Below are positions 1 to 7,654 of a stretch of DNA of 64,000 bases, piece after piece. The position numbers and the translations under genes are program-made. Location of the stretch: positions 793,712 to 857,711 of the forward strand of contig JAWMQN010000002.1 in the NCBI GenBank assembly GCA_033283265.1. The letters are read 5' to 3'. How positions within the stretch are numbered: the stretch's first letter is position 1; the number at the start of each line of letters is the position of its first letter. A model generated the notes under the pieces. It did no database searches. It had not been told where the DNA came from and saw nothing but the letters and a program-made list of their open reading frames with translations. Source of the DNA: Mangrovimicrobium sp033283265 (GTDB lineage: Bacteria > Pseudomonadota > Gammaproteobacteria > Pseudomonadales > Halieaceae).

Positions 1-1
1 G

Positions 2-814
2 ACCGGCAGCAAGGTGACCGATTTCAAGGTCGGCGAGCGCATCGCCGTGCTGCCCTCGGTGGCCTGCGGCGAGTGTCATTCCTGCCGCAGCCACGGCAAC
101 AATGTGCTCTGCCAGAGCCGCCCGGGCTCCGCCATGCTCGGTTTCGCGGAATTGGCGGTGGTGCCCACCAGCGTCGCTACCCGCCTGCCCTCGGTGCTGT
201 CGATGAGCGACGGCGCGCTGGTCGAACCGCTGGCGATCAGCCTTTACGGGGTCAAGCTGGCGCAGATCCAGCCCGGCGACCGGGTGCTGGTCCTCGGCGG
301 CGGCACCGTCGCCCTCTACGCCATCTACTGGGCGCGGCGGCTGGGCGCGGGACGCATCGTCGCCATGTCGCGCTCGGCGCGGCGCAGGGACCTGGCGCTG
401 CAGATGGGCGCCGATGACTTCATCGCCTACGGCGACAACGAGATTGGCGAGGCCGTCGAGGCGCTCGGCGGCCCGGCGCAGTTCGTCTTCGAGTGCGTCG
501 GCGCCGAGGGCCTGCTGCACAAGGCGGTGATGCATGCGGCGCAGTTCGGCAAAATCATTTCCCTCGGTTTCTGCACCGCGCCGGACACGGTGATCCCCGC
601 CATCGCCTCCTACAAGTGCGCTTCCATCCAGTTCTCCGTCGGCTACTCGATGAAGGAGTTTCACTACATCGCCGACCAGATGGACAAGGGCCACTGCGAC
701 CCGAAGGCGATCATCAGCAACGAGATTGGCCTCGCCGAGCTGCCGGCCATGTTCGACGCCCTGCGCGGGGCGAACAACGAGACCAAGGTGCATGTACACT
801 GTAGCAGCGTCTGA
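2..814 (+). CDS. zinc-dependent medium-chain alcohol dehydrogenase, 5' truncated by window edge
   Basis: The frame is already open at base 2, so the true start and the catalytic-zinc ligands lie outside the window. About 270 residues are visible. Cysteines at visible residues 22, 25, 28 and 37 form the structural zinc lobe of the medium-chain dehydrogenase family. A Rossmann fold follows, with the glycine motif VLVLGGGTVALYA near residues 93-105. The segment after its second strand (AMSRSARRR) lacks the acidic residue typical of NAD binding and is rich in Arg and Ser, which suggests NADP(H); this is inference. The family oxidises polyols, amino alcohols or threonine-like substrates; the substrate cannot be read from this piece. 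A GTG at 14 is internal, not the start. Family assignment is secure, substrate unknown. Confidence 0.85.
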   Translation, partial: TGSKVTDFKVGERIAVLPSVACGECHSCRSHGNNVLCQSRPGSAMLGFAELAVVPTSVATRLPSVLSMSDGALVEPLAISLYGVKLAQIQPGDRVLVLGGGTVALYAIYWARRLGAGRIVAMSRSARRRDLALQMGADDFIAYGDNEIGEAVEALGGPAQFVFECVGAEGLLHKAVMHAAQFGKIISLGFCTAPDTVIPAIASYKCASIQFSVGYSMKEFHYIADQMDKGHCDPKAIISNEIGLAELPAMFDALRGANNETKVHVHCSSV

Positions 815-906
815 CGTTTCTCCAGCGGAAAAGGTGTAAGGCGCACCCCAGGGGCTGCAGCGAGCGAATGTTGCAGCCTACCGATCCGTTGAGGGGGAGA
901 GTGTGC

Positions 907-1458
907 ATGGATATCGAAAGATTTGTTGCCGATTGTGTCGCCGCCAACGCCGGGATTGATGCCCAGGCGGCGGTCGACGAGGTACTGGCCAGGGCCGTCT
1001 CCAGGCCCGGCGCCGTACTGGCGGCGCTGGGTGAGCCTGACAAAGCGGGCTTCCAGGTACTGCTGGCATCCCCGGCCCTGACCATATTTGCCGCCAGCTG
1101 GACACCGCAGATGAACCTGATGCCCCACGATCACCTGATGTGGGCCAACATCGGCATCTACACGGGCCGCGAGGACAATATCTTCTGGCAAAGGACGCCG
1201 CAGGGTATCCGCGCATCCGGCGCCGCGGCCCTGTTTGAAGGCGATACGGCCATGCTGCCCGAGGACGCGCTGCACTCCGTGACCAATCCCCTGCAGCGCT
1301 TCACCGGCGGCATCCACATCTACGGCGGGGACTTTTTCAACACGCCCCGCAGCCAGTGGAACCCCGAAACACTTGCGGAGGAGGCGTCCGACGGCGACAG
1401 GATTCGAGAGATGTTCCGGCGGGAGAATGTCAGGCTGGGGCTGGATGCCGGTTCGTGA
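907..1458 (+). CDS. cupin-type metal-dependent enzyme, cysteine dioxygenase-like
   Basis: A 183-residue soluble protein. The ATG at 907 is preferred over an in-frame ATG at 868 because a purine-rich GAGGGGGAGAG lies just before it. The central segment HDHLMWANIGIYTGREDN has the paired histidines and conserved W-x-x-x-G-x-Y-x-G pattern of predicted metal-dependent double-stranded beta-helix enzymes related to cysteine dioxygenase. A later HSVTNP segment supplies a further candidate metal-ligand histidine. Such proteins bind ferrous iron and oxidise small thiols or similar substrates; the substrate here is unknown. It begins 92 bp after the dehydrogenase on the same strand, so co-transcription is possible. 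It converges on the Rrf2 regulator. Confidence 0.7.
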   Translation: MDIERFVADCVAANAGIDAQAAVDEVLARAVSRPGAVLAALGEPDKAGFQVLLASPALTIFAASWTPQMNLMPHDHLMWANIGIYTGREDNIFWQRTPQGIRASGAAALFEGDTAMLPEDALHSVTNPLQRFTGGIHIYGGDFFNTPRSQWNPETLAEEASDGDRIREMFRRENVRLGLDAGS

Positions 1459-1528
1459 AGCGTTTTAGCCGGGGAATGCGCTGCCCGGGACAATCGCACT
1501 TTCAGCGACAGCCTGCGGTCGCCCGCGA

Positions 1529-1954
1529 TCAGTCATCGACCATGTGCAGCAGAATCTTTTGCATGGACCTGCTCCCCAGCAGGTCACTCAATGAATAGCC
1601 ATTCAACACCGAGTAGAACGCGTTTTCCGCTTCCCTGAGCACCGACTGCAGGGTACAGGCGCTGACCAGGATACAGGGTGCGCAGTCGACGACAGCTTGC
1701 CGGGGCTCGGTGGCCTCCACCACGTCACCGATATTGATACTCGCGGCATCCATACCCAGGACAAAGCCGCCGCCCTTGCCGCGGTGGGTCTCGATATATC
1801 CAAGCTTGCCCAACAGGTGAACCACCTTGCGCAGGTGTTCGCGGGAAATCCCGTAGCCATCGGCTATCTCCGCCATGGTGACACGCCTGCCGCTGTGGGT
1901 TCCGAGGTAGAGCAGGACCCGCAGGGAATAATCGGTGTAGAGGCTGAGCTTCAT
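1529..1954 (-). CDS. nsrR: Rrf2-family transcriptional regulator, NsrR-like NO sensor
   Basis: A 141-residue protein with the Rrf2 winged-helix N-terminus (MKLSLYTDYSLRVLLYLG, then the HTH around residues 26-50 and the RGKGGGFVLG wing). Three cysteines at 91, 94 and 100 (C-x2-C-x5-C) match the cluster-binding region of NsrR/IscR-type regulators; E. coli NsrR has C-x4-C-x5-C. NsrR carries an iron-sulfur cluster that reacts with nitric oxide, releasing repression of NO-detoxifying genes. The divergent neighbour is a truncated haemoglobin, a classical NsrR target, and an NsrR-type palindrome lies between them. The shorter first Cys spacing is a small departure from enteric NsrR, so the exact subfamily is less certain than the family. 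Confidence 0.85.
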   Translation of the reverse strand: MKLSLYTDYSLRVLLYLGTHSGRRVTMAEIADGYGISREHLRKVVHLLGKLGYIETHRGKGGGFVLGMDAASINIGDVVEATEPRQAVVDCAPCILVSACTLQSVLREAENAFYSVLNGYSLSDLLGSRSMQKILLHMVDD

Positions 1955-2016
1955 CGGGGCTGCTACCTGTATGGCAATAAATTAATAAGCGAGCGCTTGT
2001 ATTTCGGGCCAGACTT

Positions 2017-2045
2017 TATAAGATGTATATGCTATACATCTTATA
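2017..2045. promoter_or_regulatory. NsrR-type operator, perfect 13-bp inverted repeat
   Basis: Two perfect 13-bp arms surround TGC at 2030-2032. The core AAGATGTATA...TATACATCTT at 2020-2042 fits the 11-1-11 layout of NsrR sites (AAGATG...CATCTT outer ends). It lies 44 bp before the haemoglobin start and 62 bp before the regulator start, so one site could control both genes. Confidence 0.75.
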
Positions 2046-2088
2046 GTGAAAACGAACACAATTTCCTCAAGCTAATCAGGAGTTCATT

Positions 2089-2454
2089 ATGAGCCTGTTC
2101 GAAGACCTGGGTGGAGCCGCAGCACTGGATGCGGTTGTCGACGCCTTCTACCAGAAAGTCCTGGCCGATGACCGGGTAAACGGATTCTTTGACAGTACCG
2201 ACATGGAGCGCCAGGCGCGCAAGCAAAAGTCTTTCCTGACCTTCGCTTTCGGCGGCCCCAACAAGTACACCGGCAAGAACATGCGTGACGGCCATGCCCA
2301 CCTGGTCGAGCGGGGGCTCGACGATTCCCACGTCGATGCCATTATCGAAATCCTCGGCACGACCCTGCAGGAGTTTAACGTGCCGGCGGAGAAAATTCAG
2401 GAAGTGGCCGCCATCGCGGAGAGCGTCCGCGATGACGTGCTGGGCCGGAGCTAG
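2089..2454 (+). CDS. glbN: group 1 truncated haemoglobin
   Basis: A 121-residue 2-on-2 globin. Aligned by eye to the family, Tyr21 in AFYQKVLADDRV is the distal B10 tyrosine and His69 in MRDGH is the proximal F8 haem ligand; the FGGPNKYTGKNM stretch is the usual CD/E region of group 1 proteins. These haem proteins typically dioxygenate nitric oxide to nitrate in the cytoplasm. AGGAG lies about 8 nt before the ATG. The NsrR-like gene and palindrome upstream indicate NO-dependent derepression. A weak hairpin with a T run follows the stop, so it is probably a single-gene unit. Confidence 0.92.
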   Translation: MSLFEDLGGAAALDAVVDAFYQKVLADDRVNGFFDSTDMERQARKQKSFLTFAFGGPNKYTGKNMRDGHAHLVERGLDDSHVDAIIEILGTTLQEFNVPAEKIQEVAAIAESVRDDVLGRS

Positions 2455-2459
2455 GTAAA

Positions 2460-2483
2460 CCCCGGAAGGGGTGAGAGTTTTTT
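2460..2483 (+). terminator. possible weak terminator after the haemoglobin gene
   Basis: CCCC-GGAA-GGGG forms a 4-bp GC stem with a stable tetraloop, followed after six bases by a run of six T. The stem is short and the T run is offset, so this is only a candidate. Confidence 0.3.
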
Positions 2484-2566
2484 CATCCCCGGCCGGGAGA
2501 ACACGAGCCATCCGTCGAGTGGCCCGCTATAGTTCCAGTCCGACACAGACAGGAACAGGCGAGCAG

Positions 2567-3745
2567 ATGAAACAGCGCAAACCCGCGCGCGGCAACCCGC
2601 CACCCGGGCGCCCCTTCGAGGGCAGGGTGCGCGATATCGCCAGCGACGGCCGCGCCGTGGTGGCTCACCCCGAGGGCCCGGTGGTCTTCGTGCCCGGCCT
2701 GTGGCTGGAGGAACTGGCCCGCATCCGGGTCACCGCCGCCCGCGGCCGCGCCTGGCAGGGGGAAGTCGTCGAACTGCTCGAGCCGAGTCCCGCGCGGCGC
2801 CCCGCACCCTGCCCCCACCACGGTTTCAGTACAGCCGCCGCAGCCACGCCGGCCTGCGGTGGCTGCCCCTGGATGTTCGTCGACTACCCGGAGCAACTCG
2901 CCTGCATGCAGCACCGGGTGGAACGGGCCTTCGAGCGCCTCGGGGCGGCGGACCGCGTCGAACCTGTCTGGGCTTCGCCGCAGGTGCTCGGCTACCGCAA
3001 CCGGGCGCAGCTGAAAACCGACGGCGAGGTAGTGGGCTTCGTCGCCGCCGGCAGCCGCAGGATCGCCCCGGTGCAGGACTGCCCGGTACTCAGCCCGCAC
3101 AACCGCGAGTTATTACAGCATTTGCGAGCGCAACTGCCCAACCCCGCCTGGCGCCCGCGCCGGCGCGACGCATGGACCACCCTGGATATCGACGAAGAGG
3201 TGCAAGTGCAGACGGTGAGCGTCAACGCCCGGCTGCCCTTCCGCCAGGCCAACGATGCGCAGAACGCCCGCATGCGCGACTGGCTGGCGAGCCTGGCGGC
3301 GGCGTTTTCCGGCCGCTCGGTGCTGGAACTGTACTGCGGGGCCGGCAACTTCACCGAGGTCCTGTCGGCGGCCGGCGCCAGCGTGCTGGCAGTCGAGGGC
3401 GACGACGCGGCCGTGGATGCGCTGCAAAGGCGCAATCTGCCAGGCGTCAGCGTCCGCCGCGCCAACCTGTTCGCCGAGGACGCCTTCGAGCAGCTGTCCC
3501 CCGGCCCGGGGAGTTTCGAGGCACTGGTACTCGACCCGCCCCGGGACGGCCTGAAGGTTACCCGCGGGCTGGTGCCGAAACGCTCACAGCTGCACACGGT
3601 AGCCTATATTTCCTGCGACCTGGCCACCCTCGCGCGCGACGTGGCCTTCTTCCAGCAGCACGGCTTTGGCGTGGTGTCGGTCCAGCCGCTGGACCAGTTC
3701 CCGCACACGCCGCATATCGAGTGTCTGGTGCATCTGGGCCGCTGA
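2567..3745 (+). CDS. TrmA/RlmC/RlmD-family RNA 5-methyluridine methyltransferase
   Basis: 392 residues from the ATG at 2567 (an in-frame upstream extension has no matching family sequence). Order: N-terminal TRAM-like OB fold (about residues 10-65), an iron-sulfur cluster region with CPHHG...CGGCPW and a later QDCPVL cysteine, then a SAM-binding methyltransferase domain (LELYCGAGNFTEVL, then VLDPPRDGL). The catalytic cysteine is in ISCDLATLARD near the C-terminus. The family uses S-adenosylmethionine to methylate C5 of uridine in 23S rRNA or tRNA. It is somewhat shorter than E. coli RlmD and carries PRDG where many members have PRTG, so RlmC versus RlmD cannot be decided. It stands alone between the globin and a lipoprotein gene. 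Confidence 0.85.
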   Translation: MKQRKPARGNPPPGRPFEGRVRDIASDGRAVVAHPEGPVVFVPGLWLEELARIRVTAARGRAWQGEVVELLEPSPARRPAPCPHHGFSTAAAATPACGGCPWMFVDYPEQLACMQHRVERAFERLGAADRVEPVWASPQVLGYRNRAQLKTDGEVVGFVAAGSRRIAPVQDCPVLSPHNRELLQHLRAQLPNPAWRPRRRDAWTTLDIDEEVQVQTVSVNARLPFRQANDAQNARMRDWLASLAAAFSGRSVLELYCGAGNFTEVLSAAGASVLAVEGDDAAVDALQRRNLPGVSVRRANLFAEDAFEQLSPGPGSFEALVLDPPRDGLKVTRGLVPKRSQLHTVAYISCDLATLARDVAFFQQHGFGVVSVQPLDQFPHTPHIECLVHLGR

Positions 3746-3860
3746 AAGTAGCGAGAAAACGCGTTTCACTGATGCAAGCCAACGCCAGATCTCCGACAAT
3801 GCTCGCCCGGCATTCGGACATGTCAGCACTTCAGCTTCAACAAAACATGGAAATAAAATA

Positions 3861-4442
3861 ATGAAGAACCGCTATAGCTTGCTCCTGTGGGTACTTATGC
3901 TCGGAGCGATTTCCGGCTGCACGATCAACCACCCTGTCGCCAAGGACTACCCGGAATATCTGGCCGAACACGGAAACGAGGGAAGCCTGCCGAAGACGGA
4001 CCTGGAAAGTACCTACTCCCTGGATGGGGAAACACAGCGTCACCGCTACGAATTCAGGGCCGCTACCGTCGGCTATGCCCACCTGTGGATAGTCGAGTTC
4101 GGTAAATTACTTGATGAAACCCTCAACGCACCCTACGTGCAGTCGTCGTTCGGCAGCCTGCAGAAAGGCCCGGGGGATGCGGCCCAGGGCGGGAACACGA
4201 TCCGGTTTGTACTCGACAGCTATGAATTCAAGGATTACCGGGCCTATGTCAGCATGACCATCGTGCTTGCAAGCGACGGCCGGGAAATCCTCAACAAGCG
4301 CTACTCGAGTGAAGGGGAATCGAAGGGTGGCCAGATGTGGGTGGCGGGCCCCTTCGCCATGACCGAAGGTACGCTGGACTCGACGCGCTCGGCGATCGAC
4401 AGGATACTGACCGAGTTTATCCAGGACATCCCCGGGGACTGA
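3861..4442 (+). CDS. hypothetical lipoprotein
   Basis: A 193-residue protein whose first 20 residues (MKNRYSLLLWVLMLGAISGC) are a lipoprotein signal peptide with lipobox AISG-C; Cys20 should be lipidated. The rest alternates polar and beta-prone segments (AYVSMTIVLASDGREILNKRY) with no catalytic motif I recognise, and ends in an amphipathic helix. The pattern resembles small periplasmic or outer-membrane lipoproteins that present a beta sheet, but I cannot name the family. GGAAA lies about 6 nt before the ATG at 3861. It sits 115 bp after the methyltransferase and has no clear operon partner. Confidence 0.8.
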   Translation: MKNRYSLLLWVLMLGAISGCTINHPVAKDYPEYLAEHGNEGSLPKTDLESTYSLDGETQRHRYEFRAATVGYAHLWIVEFGKLLDETLNAPYVQSSFGSLQKGPGDAAQGGNTIRFVLDSYEFKDYRAYVSMTIVLASDGREILNKRYSSEGESKGGQMWVAGPFAMTEGTLDSTRSAIDRILTEFIQDIPGD

Positions 4443-4829
4443 GTACTGCCTGCGGCGTTGCTCCAGCCAGTTTGCGCAAGTCTACGCTGCAGCAAGATTT
4501 ATGCTGCACACAAGTAACTGGCACACGAGTTAACAGATACCTGACCGCTTCACTTTCAGTAGCCGCGAGCCGCCATAGAGCCTAACGAGACGCCTGATTC
4601 ATCAGGCTGTTCAGCTCCTGTTACAGGTCAATCACACCCTGGATTTCCGCCTCGAATAGCTAATTACATCGCGCTGTTTCGACTATTGGACTTATCCCGA
4701 ACTCGTCTAAAAATACTCCCATCGCCGCCCCCATTCCTGACTAGAATTCGCCTGAAGGCGAGGGCTCGAAATTGCTCAAAAGCCTCGCCTGGAAAAACCA
4801 TTGAGTGTTTTTTCAGCTGGAGGTGGACC
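4443..4829. other. 387-bp intergenic stretch, relatively AT-rich
   Basis: No gene can be supported here. It holds a 7-bp inverted repeat (GCCTGAT/ATCAGGC at 4592-4607) without a T run and a short CGCC-TGAA-GGCG hairpin at 4750-4761. Composition is noticeably richer in A and T than the neighbouring genes, which fits a promoter region for the small downstream gene. Confidence 0.5.
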
Positions 4830-5198
4830 ATGGAACTTGGAAAGGCAATTGGCGAATTTTCGTTGAATATCACCAGCACGACATTCTCCGAATCGCAGCA
4901 GGAAGGGACCAGAATCAACCTGGACGGCACGATGAGTAACGGCGGCAATGTCGTCGGCACTCTCACGCTGCGCAGCGATGGGCCGCCTGCCTACGCGAGC
5001 GGTAAAGCGGACTGGCTGGGCGCAACCTCGGAGAAAGATGGTGAAGTCGTGCCCAACACCGGCAGAGGTTACTACTTCAAGACTGCACCGGGGGAGTTTC
5101 GACTTCGCCTGCTGACCCAGGCACCGGGCGGTGAGTGCGCGGTAGTCGAGGGCAAGGTGTCCCCGGGACATTACAGCGGGGTAGTCTACGCCTGGTAG
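4830..5198 (+). CDS. small hypothetical protein, beta-rich
   Basis: 122 residues from ATG 4830, chosen because GGAGG sits 6 nt upstream; the open frame extends back to 4686 but that part reads as intergenic. There is no signal peptide or membrane segment. The sequence is a series of likely beta strands separated by Gly/Asn turns (GEFSLNITSTTF, GTRINLDGTM, VVGTLTLRS) and ends in YSGVVYAW, compatible with a small beta barrel or sandwich such as a lipocalin-like fold. I recognise no family and there is no informative neighbour. A hairpin without T run (CGGGGG/CCCCCG) follows the stop. Confidence 0.6.
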   Translation: MELGKAIGEFSLNITSTTFSESQQEGTRINLDGTMSNGGNVVGTLTLRSDGPPAYASGKADWLGATSEKDGEVVPNTGRGYYFKTAPGEFRLRLLTQAPGGECAVVEGKVSPGHYSGVVYAW

Positions 5199-5264
5199 TT
5201 TGCGCGACCGGGCGGGGGCAGCCACCCCCGGCACCCGGCGGCCCGGCATCCGGCCGCCCTCCTC

Positions 5265-7352
5265 TCAGGTGGTCGGCGTGACACCCGCTACGCTGCCGCC
5301 CTCTTCGGCAGCGGATTCTCCCGCATGGCGCCCGAACCACTCGAGGATGGCGGTCACCTTGCCGAGCAACTGGCTGGGGCGCTTGTAGATGCTGTGGTAG
5401 GCACCGGGCATGCGCACCATGGCGGTGTCCACGCCGCGCAGTTTTAGTGCCTGGTAGTACTGCTCGGTTTCCGCTATCGGTGTACGCAGGTCCTCCTCGC
5501 CGGTGAGCAACATGGTCGGCGTGGTGACATTTCCCACCTTTGAAAGCGGCGAGCGCTTCCAGTAGGCGTCGGGGTCTTCCCAGGGCATTTCGGCGAACCA
5601 GTAGCGGCTGAAATAGGGCGAGACATCGGCGGTCAGGATAAAGCTGGCCCAGTTGATTACCGGCTTGGCGACGACCGCGGCGCGGAAGCGGTCGGTGCTG
5701 CCGACAATCCAGGCGGTCAGGGTGCCGCCGCCGGAGCCGCCCGTCACGTAGAGCTGTTCAGGGTCGATATAGCCCCGGGCGACGACGGCATCGACCGCCG
5801 ACATCAGGTCGTCGTAGTCCTCGCCAGGGTAGTTGTGGTGGATCAGGTTGCCGAACTCCTCGCCATAGCTGGTACTGCCGCGCGGGTTGGTATACAGCAC
5901 CACGTAGCCGGCGGCCGCGTAGAGCTGGATCTCCGCGGCGAAATGGGGACCGTAGGCGGCGTGAGGGCCGCCGTGGATCTCCAGGATCAGCGGGTACCTG
6001 CGCGCCGGGTCGAAGCCCGGCGGCTTGACCACCCAGGCCTGGATAGCGCGTTGGTCAAAGCTGGACTGCAGCGACAGCTCCTCTACCGCGGCAAGCTGGC
6101 GGTAGGGCAGCAGGTTGTCGTTGAGCCGGGTCAGCGACCGGTGCTTGCCGCGCCGGCCGACGGAGATGTCCGCCGGGCTGGATGGCGAGCCCGAAGTGAA
6201 GGCGTAGACCCCGTTGCCGCCAACGCCGAACTGCGCACCGGTGTAGGGCCGGCCAAGGGAAGTGCCGCCGAGGTTGTCGGCGAGCTCATCCAGCGCGCCG
6301 GAAAGATCGACGCTGGCGAGTATGGTTTTGCCGTGATTGTCGTACTGGATGAAAATCTTGCGGCCGTCGCCGGACCACTGCAGGGCGTCGATACTGCGGT
6401 CCAGGCCCGGCAGCAGTTCGCGCCGCTGGCCGCCGTCAGGGTCCATGAGGTAAAGCCGGTTGCGCTGGTAGCTGAGCCGCTGGTCGTCGAAGCCGAGGTA
6501 GGCGACATGCCTGCCATCAGGGGAGGCGGCCGGCGCGTAATCCGGCCCCTTGCGCTCGGTCAGCGCGACGATATCACCGCTGGCGACATCCAGCCTGTAG
6601 ATGTCGGTGTTGAGGACATCCGTCTCCCAGTCCGGGTTGCGGTTGGCGGAGATGTACAGCGCCTTGCTATCGGCGGACCAGGCGATGCCGTTCTCGTGAT
6701 CGAATTCGCCGAAAGTCAGCTGGCGCGGGCTGCCGCCGTCCGCGGAGATGACGAAGACCTGGACGAAGCCGTGCGGCCGCTTGCCGCTGCCGTCATTTCG
6801 GTACACGGCGCGTTCGACCACCTCCGGGGGCGCCGCCCACTCGGCGCGCTCCGGTTTGCGCGGCAGTTTGCCCATGGTGGGTGCTTCGGCTGGCACCAGC
6901 ATGCTGAAAGCGAGCCAGCGCCCGTCCGGCGACCAGGCGAGGTTGCCCGGCCTTTCCGCCAGGCGGGTGAGCTGCGCGGTGCGCGGGACATCCAGCCAGG
7001 TGACGAACAGCTGCGCGCCGACATCGTCCTGACCGGTGTAGGCGACTCGCGTGGCATCCGGCGCGAGCACCGCGCCGCTTACGCCGATCGGGCCGCTGGT
7101 AACTGGCCGCTCTTCGCCACTATCGACATCGATCTGCCAGAGGTTGGCCAGGCTCCGGTCCTTCACGACGTCCATGACGTGGCGCAGGTAAAGTACCCTG
7201 TCGCCCTTGCTGTCGACAATCGGGTTGCTCGCGTACTGCAGCTGGAACACGTCTTCCGGTGCGAGCGCGGGATAGTCGGCGCTCGCCGCCGTCGCGAAGG
7301 TGAGCAGTATTCCGGCCAGCGGGCGCCAGCGGATCTTCCTGGTTGGTTCCAT
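5265..7352 (-). CDS. S9 family prolyl oligopeptidase/acylaminoacyl peptidase, exported
   Basis: 695 residues. An N-terminal signal peptide (hydrophobic WRPLAGILLTFATAASA) sends it to the periplasm. A seven-bladed beta-propeller of WD40-like PD repeats (for example WSPDGRWLAFS, ASPDGRHVAYLG) spans about residues 40-420 and gates a C-terminal alpha/beta hydrolase. The catalytic triad reads Ser540 (GGSGGG), Asp621 (GEEDLRTP) and His653 (GAYHS). S9 enzymes cleave short peptides; this form resembles the S9C acylaminoacyl-peptidase group. AGGGAGC precedes the ATG. It is divergent from the TonB receptor gene across a 302-bp gap. Family is secure; substrate preference is not known. Confidence 0.92.
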   Translation of the reverse strand: MEPTRKIRWRPLAGILLTFATAASADYPALAPEDVFQLQYASNPIVDSKGDRVLYLRHVMDVVKDRSLANLWQIDVDSGEERPVTSGPIGVSGAVLAPDATRVAYTGQDDVGAQLFVTWLDVPRTAQLTRLAERPGNLAWSPDGRWLAFSMLVPAEAPTMGKLPRKPERAEWAAPPEVVERAVYRNDGSGKRPHGFVQVFVISADGGSPRQLTFGEFDHENGIAWSADSKALYISANRNPDWETDVLNTDIYRLDVASGDIVALTERKGPDYAPAASPDGRHVAYLGFDDQRLSYQRNRLYLMDPDGGQRRELLPGLDRSIDALQWSGDGRKIFIQYDNHGKTILASVDLSGALDELADNLGGTSLGRPYTGAQFGVGGNGVYAFTSGSPSSPADISVGRRGKHRSLTRLNDNLLPYRQLAAVEELSLQSSFDQRAIQAWVVKPPGFDPARRYPLILEIHGGPHAAYGPHFAAEIQLYAAAGYVVLYTNPRGSTSYGEEFGNLIHHNYPGEDYDDLMSAVDAVVARGYIDPEQLYVTGGSGGGTLTAWIVGSTDRFRAAVVAKPVINWASFILTADVSPYFSRYWFAEMPWEDPDAYWKRSPLSKVGNVTTPTMLLTGEEDLRTPIAETEQYYQALKLRGVDTAMVRMPGAYHSIYKRPSQLLGKVTAILEWFGRHAGESAAEEGGSVAGVTPTT

Positions 7353-7654
7353 CTATGCTCCCTGCCAGCAGCGCCTCGGGGTCCCGGCGACGTGCCGTGC
7401 CAACGGTTGGTGTTACAGCCGGCGGTGCAGCTGCGCTACCTGCCGTTTACTACCTGATTCTAATACATCAAACGATTCAACAGCGCATTGCCTCAATAAG
7501 CCGACCGGGCACCTGCGCCCGCCAATCGATTCCATGGGCCAGCCCGGGTGGAGGCGAACGGGGCCTGCTCACATGCGTCACTTCGCCACATCCCCAGGCG
7601 CCGGCCAGCTCTCTATACTGCGCCCCGCGAATTCACTCACGCCGACAGGATTTC
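7353..7654. other. 302-bp divergent promoter region
   Basis: Separates the S9 peptidase (minus) from the TonB receptor (plus). A TATACT hexamer at 7614-7619 is a possible -10 box for the receptor, but no good -35 is seen at the right distance. I found no convincing Fur or Zur box here, unlike the receptor at 36.8-38.9 kb. Confidence 0.4.

Noticed and set aside
5211..5228. CGGGGG/CCCCCG hairpin as terminator
   Set aside because: No T run on either strand and only 6 bp; cannot be told from chance in GC-rich DNA.
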